Below are positions 1-9,100 of a stretch of 21,933 nt of DNA, one piece after another. Source of the stretch: VMDJ01 sp965659945 (GTDB lineage: Bacteria; Pseudomonadota; Gammaproteobacteria; Chromatiales; Chromatiaceae); NCBI GenBank assembly GCA_965659945.1, contig CBFHYJ010000025.1, positions 1 through 21,933 of the forward strand. Direction: 5' to 3'. Both the position numbers and the translations under genes were made by a program. A model generated the notes under the pieces. It saw nothing but the letters and a program-made list of their open reading frames with translations, searched no databases and was not told where the DNA came from. The first letter of the stretch is position 1. Each line of letters begins with the position of its first letter.

Positions 1-387
1 CCAACCTACGAAGAAGTCTGCAGCGGCATGACCGGCCATAACGAAGTGATCTGGTTAGGTTATAACCCCGAACAGATCAGCTACGAACAACTACTCAAAG
101 TCTTTTGGGAATCACACGATCCAACTCAAGGCATGCGTCAGGGTAATGATCGCGGTACGCAATATCGCTCAGGTATTTATTACTTTGACGACGCACAACA
201 AAGCGCAGCAGAAGCAAGTCGCGACCGTTATCAACAAGCACTGAGCGCAAAAGGCTTAGGTGTTATCACTACCGAAATCATCAGCGCACCCACGTTTTAT
301 TATGCCGAGGATTACCATCAGCAATATCTGGATAAAAACCCGAACGGTTACTGTGGACTCGGCGGGACCGGTTGCACGCTCGACTAA
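1..387 (+). CDS. msrA: Peptide-methionine (S)-S-oxide reductase MsrA, 3' part
   Basis: This is the C-terminal 128 residues of MsrA, which reduces methionine-S-sulfoxide in oxidised proteins using thioredoxin. The frame is open from the first base, so the N-terminal part with the catalytic GCFW-type cysteine lies outside the window. Visible family blocks are TYEEVCSGMTGHNEV, the FWESHDPTQ block with its conserved HDPT, the QGNDRGTQYRSGIYY block, and the C-terminal NPNGYCGLGGTGC, whose cysteines are candidates for the resolving thiols. It ends in TAA immediately beside the stop codon of the convergent hslO gene, with no base between them and so no room for a separate terminator. Both neighbours act in protein repair after oxidative damage, but they are transcribed toward each other. 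Identification is secure; only the start is missing. Confidence 0.95.
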   Translation, partial: PTYEEVCSGMTGHNEVIWLGYNPEQISYEQLLKVFWESHDPTQGMRQGNDRGTQYRSGIYYFDDAQQSAAEASRDRYQQALSAKGLGVITTEIISAPTFYYAEDYHQQYLDKNPNGYCGLGGTGCTLD

Positions 388-1278
388 TTACTGCACCTGG
401 TGTGGCGCTGATTCAGCTTCTTTAAATAGTGCCGCTGCATCAATCGCATCAAAGCGATAATTTGCATTACAAAATTCACAGTCCACTGAGATACTGCCCA
501 TCTCCTCAAGAATCTGGGTTACTTCACCCTCACCTAAGCTCACCAAAGTATTCGCCACACGCTCACGCGAGCAGCTACAACGGAAGGCCACAGGCTCTGG
601 ATCAAATAAGCGCAGGCTTTCTTCGTGGAACAAGCGATGCAATAAGGTTTCGACATCAAGCGTTAGCAGCTCTTCGTCTTTGATGGTGTCTGCCAGCATG
701 CAGACGCGACTCCAATCCTGGTCTTCCATCTCGCTTTGCGGCAAACGCTGCAAAAACAAGCCCGCAAAAGTATCGTCATTGCCAGCCATCCAAAGTCGTG
801 TGGGCAATTGTTCTGATTGCTCAAAATATTGCTCAACTGACTTCACAACATCGCCACCTTCTACCGCGACAATACCCTGGTAACGCTCCCCATTCGGTGC
901 CTCGGTGGTAAGAATCAAACGCGCATCACCGAGCAAGCCGGCCATGTCGTCTGGATTAGCTTGAGGAGTCTCAACAAATTGCGCCATACCACGAATCGTG
1001 CGCTGCTCTGTGGCTTGCGCAATCAACGCCTGGATATCGCTCTCACTTTTCAGCTGCAGCGTGAGCGAACCTTTGAATTTAATTGTACCGGACAGCAGCG
1101 TTACCGCAGTCAAGGTTTGGCCAAGTGCAGGCTTCACCCAACCCGGGTAATCATGGCGCTCTTGAACCGCTTCCCAACTCGCATCTAAGCGCACGAATTC
1201 ACCGCGCACGCCAAACTCTTCAAATAAGAAACGGTATAAACAATCTTCTGAAGCTAAGCTCATCAGGCAAGAACCCAT
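388..1278 (-). CDS. hslO: Redox-regulated chaperone Hsp33
   Basis: Cytosolic holdase chaperone that is inactive while its four cysteines bind zinc and becomes active when oxidation releases the metal. The 296-residue length fits the family. The zinc site is visible as C234-S-C236 followed by C267-E-F-C270. The N-terminal block YRFLFEEFGVRGEFVRLD (about residues 15-32) is typical of Hsp33. The start is uncertain: the first ATG (1276-1278) and a second in-frame ATG five codons in (1261-1263, giving MSLASED) both lack a clear ribosome binding site, and the second gives an N-terminus closer to family length. Transcription comes from the short AT-rich gap at 1279-1415, which it shares with the broken sensor gene. 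Confidence 0.95.
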   Translation of the reverse strand: MGSCLMSLASEDCLYRFLFEEFGVRGEFVRLDASWEAVQERHDYPGWVKPALGQTLTAVTLLSGTIKFKGSLTLQLKSESDIQALIAQATEQRTIRGMAQFVETPQANPDDMAGLLGDARLILTTEAPNGERYQGIVAVEGGDVVKSVEQYFEQSEQLPTRLWMAGNDDTFAGLFLQRLPQSEMEDQDWSRVCMLADTIKDEELLTLDVETLLHRLFHEESLRLFDPEPVAFRCSCSRERVANTLVSLGEGEVTQILEEMGSISVDCEFCNANYRFDAIDAAALFKEAESAPHQVQ

Positions 1279-1415
1279 GCGTATTAATTAAGCATATTGT
1301 ATAGGACTTCTTACAAAAGCCTTAGCGCCGATAAACACTTAAAAAAATAAGCCTAGACAAGCATTCTAAAATCTCTGAGTATTTACTGTCTTCGTAATAA
1401 TCAGACAGGATGTTT

Positions 1416-2357
1416 ATGTTCTCACGCTCGCTCATTACTACAGTGGCTGTCGTTATAGCAGCTGTTAGTCTCTGGCTTGCTTACGACGTTCATCGTAACC
1501 CTCGAACTCTCGGATAAAAGTTTCATTATAGATATGCACTAGTTTCTACCAAGGCTGATCAGCTAAATGAAATAATCCGAGATGGCGCCGCCGCTTCAAA
1601 TTTTTTAGCTTCATTCACGAGTGAATATTTACAAGAAAACGAACGCTATCTTGATGATAAAAACCTTAGCGATCCAGTCCTTATCCGACTACTTAAAGCC
1701 TTCTCAAAAACATACCTAGAGAAAGTGATGCAGGTTCGCTTATTAGACTCGAAAGGCTATGAACGCGTTCGTTTTGATACTGTTGCATATATTGGGCTCA
1801 CTCAGACTACTGGCGAATCCCTGCAAGATAAAAGTAGTCGCGATTACTTCAAGACATCAGCATCGTCTGCTAAAGGTTTAACCACCACCTCTGCAATTGA
1901 ATTAAATGTTGAGAAAGGTGTTATCGAAGAGCCATATCGACCAACCGTTCGCTTTACAACACCCATTAAAATTAACAATGAATATATTGGCCACATCGTA
2001 CTGAACTATGATTTCAGAACCATACTTCAACAATTAGCAATGCGAATGCCTAAAGATTCTAACTTAGTACTGGCTAATAAGGACGGCTCTTGGGTAAGTG
2101 CGCCAGATTACGACCATAGTTGGAATAAAGATCTTGGGAAAATAAACATTGCTGGTTTTGATCGATACGCGCCGGATTTTTTTAAAGAGTTACAATTCAG
2201 TCAACATTACGAAGTTCAATCAGCTAACATCGACGGAAAGAGTCTTTACATGAAAAATGTCAGAGCCCCTCTCACCTACAATGCCGGTGATACCCTAGAT
2301 AAGATAAATCTTGATTCTCGTGAGTTCTATATCGGCATTATGTTCCCTGAACTCTAA
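1416..2357 (+). pseudogene. Membrane-anchored dCache-type sensor, interrupted by in-frame TAA and lacking an output domain
   Basis: The frame starts at ATG 1416, which has AGGA five bases upstream; ATG 1410 in the same frame lies too close to that site. The first 33 codons encode a typical N-terminal transmembrane anchor (hydrophobic from about residue 6 to 22). TAA at 1515-1517 then stops translation. The same frame stays open for a further 279 codons to TAA at 2355-2357, and that part reads like the periplasmic half of a double-Cache receptor: a helical KFHYRYALVSTKADQL segment directly after the stop, then LLDSKGYERVRFD, SSRDYFKTS, and FTTPIKINNEYIGHIVLNYD. In chemoreceptors and diguanylate cyclases this domain is followed by a second membrane helix and an output domain; here the gene ends at FPEL with neither. 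It is therefore doubly degenerate, or a sensor-only protein with a recent nonsense change. A fragment could be made from GTG 1725 or ATG 1728 but would have no signal. The sensor family is inferred from sequence style. Confidence 0.65.
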
Positions 2358-2686
2358 TGAAGTTACCGCTAAGCGCACAATCTAATTCTCCAGAAGCACT
2401 AAAACAATCACTTCAACAAGAGCTTGCCTTCCATGCTGGCCATTTAGTGCATAAGGCTATTCGTTACGGTACCGATGTTGCCCCAACGCCATGGCAAGTC
2501 ATGATGCTGTCAAGTGACTTTAGTGAGACAACAATAAGCGCTGATATCTGTATATTCTTTCAGTCACTCAATGGCGGTTGCAACTGCTCCGATAATCCAG
2601 ATCCAATAAGTCCTGAAAATGAGTATGGCGAGTTCGTGTTAACAATTGACCGCCGAACCGGTGCCGCAACGCTAGAACAGAAATAA
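2357..2686 (+). CDS. Small cytosolic-type protein of unknown function, coupled to the sensor gene
   Basis: A 109-residue protein that I do not recognise. It has no signal peptide and no membrane segment. The N-terminal half (residues 10-45) looks helical; the middle has TPWQVMMLSSDFSETTISADICIFFQ, which looks like beta strands; then comes a small cysteine-bearing patch GGCNCSDNPDP and a strand-like end EFVLTIDRRTG. Its ATG overlaps the stop of the upstream dCache frame as TAATG, so the two were built as a translationally coupled pair. With the upstream frame carrying a nonsense codon, re-initiation should be poor unless translation restarts near 1725. The real-gene call rests on the coupling and on the frame running cleanly to just before a terminator. 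Confidence 0.55.
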   Translation: MKLPLSAQSNSPEALKQSLQQELAFHAGHLVHKAIRYGTDVAPTPWQVMMLSSDFSETTISADICIFFQSLNGGCNCSDNPDPISPENEYGEFVLTIDRRTGAATLEQK

Positions 2687-2707
2687 AAAAGGCCGGCAAT
2701 GCCGGCC
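2685..2707 (-). terminator. Rho-independent terminator of the dienelactone hydrolase gene
   Basis: A perfect 7-bp GC stem (GGCCGGC at 2691-2697, GCCGGCC at 2701-2707) has a 3-base loop. Read on the minus strand it is followed by six T (A-run at 2685-2690). It therefore serves mainly the leftward gene ending at 2725. In the rightward direction only TCTTC follows, so it would be weaker for the small gene ending at 2686. Confidence 0.9.
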
Positions 2708-2724
2708 TCTTCAATTAGCTTTAC

Positions 2725-3492
2725 TTAAAAGATTCGCTTAAACAGATTTTGCATCTGCTGCCATGAATCTTTATCCGCGGCCGGATCGTACTTCAGGTTA
2801 CCAATACCAAACTCACCCGCACCTGGGTTAGTAAAACCGTGTCGTGCACCTTCATAGCCAACAAAGGTGTACTTATTCCCTTTCGCCGTCATTTTGTCTT
2901 TCCATGCAGCAACGATCTCTGGTTTTACAAACGCATCGGCTTCGCCATGCAGAATCAAAACTTCAGGTTTTAATTGACTATCTTCCGGTGGCATTGGGAA
3001 TGAACCGTGGAAACTCACAACCGCTTTTACCGGCATATTGTTGTAGGCCATCTTTAATGATGTGCCGCCGCCGAAGCAATAACCAATCGCTGCAACCTTA
3101 TCGCCCTTTACCATGCCGCTTTTCATCAGCTGCTCTAAACCGAGTGAAGCGCGTTCCATCCATGCATCAGGATCACTGGTGATCTCAGTCATATACTCTT
3201 TCGCTTGTGCTGGTTTATCAGTAACCTTGCCGTCGCCATACATATCTGCGGCAAATGACACATAACCCAGCTCGGCCAACATCTGGGCTCGATGTTTTGC
3301 ATAACCGTTTAGGCCCCACCACTCGTGCGTCACCATCACGCCTGGGCGTTTGCCTTTTACCTTGTCATCCCAATACAGATAGCCAGTGAGCTTGGCGCCC
3401 TCATGTTCGTAATGGACTGCTTTGGATTGAATAGCCGCCTGCGCCGTAAATGTGAAAGCACATAGACTGAAGAATGCGAGTAACCGCTTCAT
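2725..3492 (-). CDS. Secreted dienelactone hydrolase family protein
   Basis: An alpha/beta hydrolase of the dienelactone hydrolase family, 255 residues. The first 19-20 residues (MKRLLAFFSLCAFTFTAQAA) form a Sec signal peptide with an AxA cleavage site, so it should act in the periplasm. The catalytic set is visible: nucleophile C139 in GYCFGGG, D186 in HGEADAF, and H218 in ARHGF. E57 in THEWWG sits where the family's cysteine-activating glutamate lies. The natural substrate is unknown; most exported members are not part of chlorocatechol pathways, and nothing nearby points to aromatic degradation. The start has a good ribosome binding site (AGGAGAT, about 6 bases upstream). It is probably a single-gene unit with its promoter in 3493-3567 and a strong terminator at 2685-2707. 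Confidence 0.9.
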   Translation of the reverse strand: MKRLLAFFSLCAFTFTAQAAIQSKAVHYEHEGAKLTGYLYWDDKVKGKRPGVMVTHEWWGLNGYAKHRAQMLAELGYVSFAADMYGDGKVTDKPAQAKEYMTEITSDPDAWMERASLGLEQLMKSGMVKGDKVAAIGYCFGGGTSLKMAYNNMPVKAVVSFHGSFPMPPEDSQLKPEVLILHGEADAFVKPEIVAAWKDKMTAKGNKYTFVGYEGARHGFTNPGAGEFGIGNLKYDPAADKDSWQQMQNLFKRIF

Positions 3493-3567
3493 CGTGGATC
3501 TCCTTTGGTTTGTTTATTGTTATGCGCTGAGAATGAACCAGAATGCGCAAAAAGAAAACCAAAAATA

Positions 3568-4167
3568 TTAGGTCAGTGCCTGCCATGCCGGATGCTGTTT
3601 GATCAACGTCAATGCTTGCTGCAAAAGACTGATACCAGGCTCTTTTCGATGCCATGTTGAAGCCCCCGAAGGATGCGGCATGGGAATCACATCAACCTCA
3701 CGACCATTGATTGGCATACGGTGTTGCTGACCAATCACATCCACCAGTTTATCGACTTTAATCAACTGATTAATCGCTAACTTGCCCACCGGCAAAATTA
3801 ACTCAGGCTGATTAAGCTCTAGCTCACGGTCCAACCAAACACGACATGCTGCTATCTCATCTGGGTTGGGCACCCTATCTCCCCCTTTCGGATTTTTACC
3901 GGGGAAACAACGACACACCGCAGCGATATAAACCTGCTGACGAAAAGCAACTTCATCTAAACTAATATGATCAAACCACTTAAACAGCGTCTTACCCGCT
4001 GTCCATGCAAAAGGCTTCTGCAGCTGAGGCTCTTTATCACCCGGCGCTTGGCCAATCAGCATTACCTGGCTTTTCACTGGCTCACCTAACACCGGTGGCG
4101 CATGCATATCCTGACAATGCCGGCAGGCACGAACTTCTGCTTGGTGACGAATTAATGCAGATGACAT
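3568..4167 (-). CDS. Uracil-DNA glycosylase superfamily protein (family 4-like, Fe-S)
   Basis: A 199-residue member of the uracil-DNA glycosylase fold. Family signatures are GQAPGDKEP at residues 39-47 (the water-activating motif 1; family 4 usually has GEAPG) and PHPSGAS at 164-170 (motif 2). Cysteines C15-R-H-C18, C85-R-C87 and C108 are placed as in family 4 enzymes, which bind a [4Fe-4S] cluster. The expected role is excision of deaminated bases from DNA in base excision repair. Substrate preference cannot be read from sequence, because Gln replaces Glu in motif 1. It lies upstream of the dienelactone hydrolase gene on the same strand but 75 bases away, and is divergent from the TtcA-like gene across a 68-base gap. 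The ATG at 4165-4167 has no obvious strong ribosome binding site. Confidence 0.85.
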   Translation of the reverse strand: MSSALIRHQAEVRACRHCQDMHAPPVLGEPVKSQVMLIGQAPGDKEPQLQKPFAWTAGKTLFKWFDHISLDEVAFRQQVYIAAVCRCFPGKNPKGGDRVPNPDEIAACRVWLDRELELNQPELILPVGKLAINQLIKVDKLVDVIGQQHRMPINGREVDVIPMPHPSGASTWHRKEPGISLLQQALTLIKQHPAWQALT

Positions 4168-4235
4168 AGCGATCAGGCCTGTTATCTATAAGAATGAACC
4201 CTGATAATAACTAATCTTTTATCTACTGATGCCCC

Positions 4236-5006
4236 ATGTCTAAGACCACTTACGCCATTCCACCAAAATCACTGCTACGTAAAGTTGGCAGAGCGATTGC
4301 GGATTATCAAATGATTCATGAAGACGACCGTTTGCTTTTAGGCGTTTCCGGCGGTAAAGATTCACTCGCTTTATTACAGGTACTGATGCATCTAAAAACC
4401 TATGCGCCAGTGAAGTTTGAGTTAGGTGTGATTACCGTTGATCCGGAGGTTGAAGGATTTGACCCAAAGCACCTGACCGATTACTACACCGCATTAGGTG
4501 TTCCGTGGCATTACCAGCAGCAGCCCATTATGGAAGATGCTAAGCAAAACATGAGTGGCGACTCTTTCTGTTCTTATTGCTCGCGCATGAAGCGCGGCAT
4601 CATGTATTCCACCTGTCGCGAGCATAACTACAATGTGTTGGTATTAGCGCAGCATCTGGATGATCTAGCTGAGAGTTTTATGATGTCGGCATTTCATCAA
4701 GGTCGATTGGGCACCATGAAGGCACACTACACCAATGATGTCGGAGATGTGCGGATTATCCGTCCGCTGGCCTATGTGCGCGAAACGATGACCGCTGCTT
4801 TCTCTAAAGAAGCACAACTCCCGATCATTCCTGATAGCTGTCCAGCATGTTTTTCAGCACCCACTCAACGCGAACACTTTAAAGCCTTACTGGCGAGTGA
4901 AGAGCACAACAACCCGCAACTCTTTGCAAAGCTATTGCATGCCATGCGCCCATTGATGGGTGATCAAAGCGGCGAAGAAACTGACCTCGCCGATGAAAAC
5001 GATTAA
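4236..5006 (+). CDS. TtcA-family PP-loop ATPase (tRNA 2-thiocytidine-type)
   Basis: A 256-residue protein of the TtcA/TilS PP-loop group. Such enzymes adenylate a tRNA base and insert sulfur; TtcA itself makes 2-thiocytidine at position 32. The PP-loop SGGKDS is at residues 38-43. C112-S-Y-C115 followed by SRMKRG matches the conserved PxCSxCSRxRRG-type block of TtcA, and C202 and C205 (SCPACF) lie where TtcA has its third cluster cysteine, so a [4Fe-4S] site is plausible. RIIRPLAYVRE at 173-183 is another TtcA block. It is about 50 residues shorter than E. coli TtcA, mainly at the N- and C-termini, and differs in the LAQHLDD region (LGHHRDD in TtcA). It may be a paralogue with another target. 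It converges with the dehydrogenase gene, overlapping by 4 bases. Confidence 0.8.
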   Translation: MSKTTYAIPPKSLLRKVGRAIADYQMIHEDDRLLLGVSGGKDSLALLQVLMHLKTYAPVKFELGVITVDPEVEGFDPKHLTDYYTALGVPWHYQQQPIMEDAKQNMSGDSFCSYCSRMKRGIMYSTCREHNYNVLVLAQHLDDLAESFMMSAFHQGRLGTMKAHYTNDVGDVRIIRPLAYVRETMTAAFSKEAQLPIIPDSCPACFSAPTQREHFKALLASEEHNNPQLFAKLLHAMRPLMGDQSGEETDLADEND

Positions 5007-5959
5007 TTCACTTGGTAGCGTGGCTCGCCGGCAATAAAGGCCTCAATGTTTTGCTGAATCTGATTTACGGTGTTTTGACGCGCCTGTCGGCCTGCCCAGG
5101 CGGTATGCGGCGTGATAATCAGGTTCGGGATATCGTCTTTTAGTAACACGTAGTCTTCTGGTGGCGGCTCGACATCCACCACATCTAGCGCTGCCCCACC
5201 AATCACACCCTCACGCAACGCATCTGCTAGCGCTGCGTTATCCACAACCGGACCTCGAGCTGCATTTACCAATAAGGCATGTGATGGCATTTTCTCTAAC
5301 GCTGCGCGATCAATTAGATGCTTGGTGCTATCCGTCAGTGGCACGTGCAAACTTAATACGTCGACTTGAGGCAACAACTCCTCCAAAGCTACACGTCCCG
5401 CTTGCGGTTCCCCACCCGGACGCTGCGCAATCAAGACCTGCATACCAAAGGCTTCGGCTAAACGCGCCACACCTTGGCCTAACTCACCATAACCCACGAT
5501 ACCGATGGTCATGCCGCGCAGCTCACGCACGGGGTATTCAAGCAAACAGAACTGGTCACTTTTCGACCAGTCACCCCGCTTTACCGCCTCGGTATATTTA
5601 AACATGCTGGTGAAGTGTGCCAACATCACGCCAATCACGTGCTGCGCAACACTGTCGGTGCCGTAAGCACGGACATTACTCACCACAATGCCCATCTCCG
5701 ATGCAGTTTTTAGATCAATGTTATTGGTGCCAGTCGCGGCAACACAGATCAACTTCAAGTCGGGTAGTTGGCGTAACAGCTCACCATCCAAAACCACTTT
5801 ATTGGAGACCACCACCTGAGCACCTTTCATGCGCTCAAGACGCTCTTCAGGACGGGTTTTCTCGTGCAAATCCCAGTCAGGCAAACACGCCTGTAGTGCA
5901 GACAGATCGAGATCCTCTGGCGCGAGGCTGGCTAAATCTAAAAATACACCCTTTTGCAT
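5003..5959 (-). CDS. D-2-hydroxyacid dehydrogenase (glycerate dehydrogenase/hydroxypyruvate reductase-like)
   Basis: A 318-residue NAD(P)-dependent D-isomer-specific 2-hydroxyacid dehydrogenase. The closest style is HprA (hydroxypyruvate to D-glycerate): ATGTNNIDL at 75-83 and the dinucleotide-binding GYGELGQG at 156-163 are both present. The catalytic triad is R235 (NAARGPVVD), E264 (DVEPPP) and H285 (TPHTAWA). After the second beta strand the cofactor-selecting site reads AQRPGG with arginine rather than a lone aspartate, so NADPH use is possible. The start has a good AGGAGA site seven bases upstream. It is transcribed divergently from the giant FAD/Fe-S oxidoreductase. Both handle D-2-hydroxyacids, one soluble and NAD(P)-linked and the other flavin-linked, so a shared pathway is a reasonable inference. 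The hprA name is likely but not certain. Confidence 0.88.
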   Translation of the reverse strand: MQKGVFLDLASLAPEDLDLSALQACLPDWDLHEKTRPEERLERMKGAQVVVSNKVVLDGELLRQLPDLKLICVAATGTNNIDLKTASEMGIVVSNVRAYGTDSVAQHVIGVMLAHFTSMFKYTEAVKRGDWSKSDQFCLLEYPVRELRGMTIGIVGYGELGQGVARLAEAFGMQVLIAQRPGGEPQAGRVALEELLPQVDVLSLHVPLTDSTKHLIDRAALEKMPSHALLVNAARGPVVDNAALADALREGVIGGAALDVVDVEPPPEDYVLLKDDIPNLIITPHTAWAGRQARQNTVNQIQQNIEAFIAGEPRYQVN

Positions 5960-6145
5960 GGCTTTCTCCTACGTTTTGCCAAGTGTGTACAGGTTTCGCC
6001 GTGAACACCATCTTTTCATTTCATAAATTTTCAATACAGGTTACAAATACATTAAGTTTCCCCATGCTTATAGCAACCGTTGGGGTGCAGTTTCCGATAA
6101 AATGCGGCTTTGTTATCGACCGTGCTTTTAGCCACAGCGCTTTTT
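5960..6145. promoter_or_regulatory. Divergent intergenic region between dehydrogenase and FAD/Fe-S oxidoreductase
   Basis: A 186-base AT-rich gap carries the promoters for both flanking genes. I see no convincing consensus -35/-10 pair and no clear long dyad. The TTG-initiated extension of the rightward gene (from 6110) falls in this gap and is not needed, since relatives begin close to the ATG at 6146. Confidence 0.4.
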
Positions 6146-9100
6146 ATGGAACGAATTCGCGAGATTCCTTACAACTACACCTCGTTTTCCGATCGCGAGA
6201 TCGTAATTCGCTACCTGGGTGAAGATAACTGGGCACTGATTGAATCCTTGCGTGGTACTCGTCGCACCGGTCGTTCGGCGCGCATGCTTTTCGAGGTTCT
6301 CGGTGACATGTGGGTAGTTGAGCGCAACCCGTATCTCCAAGACGACCTGATCAACAATCGCGAGCGACGGAATGCGCTGATCGAAGCTTTGAACCATCGT
6401 TTACGCCAGTTCGAACAGCGTCTGAATGACAACCCAAATGCTGAGCGTCTTTTGCAAGCCGCGCAAAAAGCTGTCGATGACTTCTCGAATGCCTTTGGTG
6501 AGCGCGAACAATTACGCCGCAAGGTCACCCAAGCGCTGGGCAAAATTACCCGTCGTGACAATATTGATTTCTCAGGCTTAGCGCGGGTATCGCATTCAAC
6601 CGATGCCACCGACTGGCGTGTTGAGATGCCGTTTGTGGTGATTTCTCCGGATACCGAGGAAGAAGTCGCTGCGATCGTCGAGGCTTGCATTAACTGCGGC
6701 CTAACCCTGATTCCTCGGGGCGGCGGCACCGGTTACACAGGCTCAGCCGTACCACTTGATGCACATTGCGCGGTAATCAATACCGAAAAGCTCGAAGACC
6801 TATCAGAGGTTGAGCATATCGAGCTTCCTGGCGTTACTGGCAAGGTTGCCACCGTGCGCACTGGTGCTGGTGTAGTCACGCGTCGCGTATCCGATTTAGC
6901 CAACGCACATGGGCTCGCCTTCGCGGTTGATCCTACCTCTCAAGATGCATCAACCATCGGCGGCAATATCGCAATGAATGCCGGCGGTAAGAAAGCGGTG
7001 CTCTGGGGCACCACGCTCGACAACCTAGTGAGTTGGCGGATGGTGACACCACAAGCCGATTGGCTTGAGGTAACCCGTATCAACCACAACTTAGGCAAGA
7101 TCCATGATCAAGCCAATGTGGAATTCTCGATTCAGCGCTATCACCCTGATGGCAAAACACCTAAAGGCGATGCCGAGGTGTTAGGCATGCCTGGTAGCGC
7201 TTTCCGCAAAGTTGGTTTAGGTAAAGACGTTACCGATAAATTTTTATCTGGCTTGCCGGGTATTCAAAAAGAAGGCTGTGATGGTCTAATTACTTCATCA
7301 CGCTTTGTGCTGCATCGCATGCCAAGCCAGTCGAACACCGTATGTTTAGAATTCTTTGGCAACGATCTGGCTAAAGCCGTACCGGCGATTGTTGAAATCA
7401 CCGATTACATCGCGCAAACCGATGGCGTACAGATTGCGGGCCTTGAGCACTTGGACGAACGCTACATCAAAGCGGTTGGTTACAGTACAAAAGCGGCACG
7501 TCGCGACACACCCAAGATGGTGTTGATTGCCGACCTTGTCTCTGATGATGCCAATATCTTAAATACCGCGACCGAGATGGTGATCAACAAAGCTGAAGCG
7601 CGCGAAGCTGAAGGCTTTATTGCTACCACCCCGGAGAAGCGCAAAGCCTTCTGGGCAGATCGCGCACGCACCGCTGCCATCTCTGCACATACGAATGCGT
7701 TCAAAATAAACGAAGACGTAGTGATTCCACTACCGCGTTTAGCGGACTACAGCCGCGGCATCGAGCGTATCAATATCGAACAATCGATCAGCAATAAGCT
7801 GCAATCAATAGCAGCAATGCGCAAGGTCCTCGATCAACATAAGCGACAAGCTGATGATGAGATTACTGAGAGTAAACTCAAGCTAGCTTACGAAACTTTA
7901 TCTGAAGTCGAGCAGCGCTGGTCGACATTATTAAGTAACTTTGACCAAATTGCGGCCAATCAAACCATTCTGACCGAGCAAGAACGCGATCACTTGCAAG
8001 CCAATGACTTTGTGATCGACATGTTATTGCGTCGTGATATTCGCATCTCTTACCGACAAGAACTGAAAGCGCCGTTGCGCGAAATTCTTCAAGGTGGCGA
8101 GTTAGAAAAACTCCGCGGCAAACTCCGCGATGCACACATTGAGATGAAGAATGAGCGCTTGTTCGTCGCGCTGCATATGCACGCTGGTGATGGCAACGTC
8201 CACACGAACATTCCTGTGCATTCGCATAACTACCGCATGCTGCACGAAGCGGATCGCATTGTTGATCAAGTGATGGAACTGGCTAAATCACTCGATGGCG
8301 TCATCTCAGGTGAGCACGGTATTGGCTTAACCAAGGTTCAATATTTAGAGCCAGAAAAGCTTGCGGACTTTATTACTTATAAAAATCAGGTCGACCCTGA
8401 GCATCACTTTAATCGCGGCAAGCTAATGTCGAATGAAGGTCTTGAAGGCGCTTACACCCCATCCCTTCGACTGGTACAACAAGAAGCCATCATTCTTGAG
8501 CAAAGTGAGCTAGGCCAGCTTAACGATGACATCAAACACTGCTTACGCTGCGGCAAATGCAAGCCTAAGTGTATGACGCATGTGCCACGCGCCAACCTAC
8601 TTTATTCGCCACGCAACAAGATTCTGGGCACTGGTTTGGTGATCGAGGCTTTCTTGTATGAAGAACAAACACGTCGCGGTATAGCTTTTGAGCACTTTGA
8701 AGAGATGAATGATATTGCAGACCACTGCACCATTTGTCACAAGTGTGAAGCGCCTTGTCCTGTGAACATCGACTTTGGCGATGTCACCATGCGTATGCGA
8801 AAAATCCTTACGCAAGCGGGCGAGAAAAGCTTCAACTTGGGTAGTTGGGCTGCAATGCAGTTCTTGAATACCACCAATCCGACCACCATCCGCTGGTTAC
8901 GCAAAGGTATGGCTGACCTTGGCTTTAAAGCCATGACCTTTGGTCACGATCTGATTAAGCACACAGGCTTACTGCGTAAGAATGCAAAGATCCCTGCATC
9001 AACAACTGGAAAACCCAACCTTCTAGATATACCGATCGAAATGGTTCGCCGTCCGATTCGTGTTGAGCTGCCTAAACAATCGTATCGCACTGCGTTAGGT

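Noticed and set aside
1725..2357. Independent gene starting at GTG 1725 or ATG 1728.
   Set aside because: The same frame continues upstream with sensor-like sequence up to the TAA at 1515, and a start here would remove the membrane anchor and the first helix of the domain.
6110..6145. TTG-initiated extension of the FAD/Fe-S oxidoreductase.
   Set aside because: The added MLSTVLLATALF is not like the family N-terminus, TTG is a rare start, and no ribosome binding site precedes it; ATG 6146 gives the expected start.
5161..6222. Long rightward open frames (5161-5601 and 5617-6222) opposite the D-2-hydroxyacid dehydrogenase.
   Set aside because: They lie antisense to a well-supported gene, have compositions rich in His, Pro and Arg, and show no family features; they are shadows of the dehydrogenase codon pattern.
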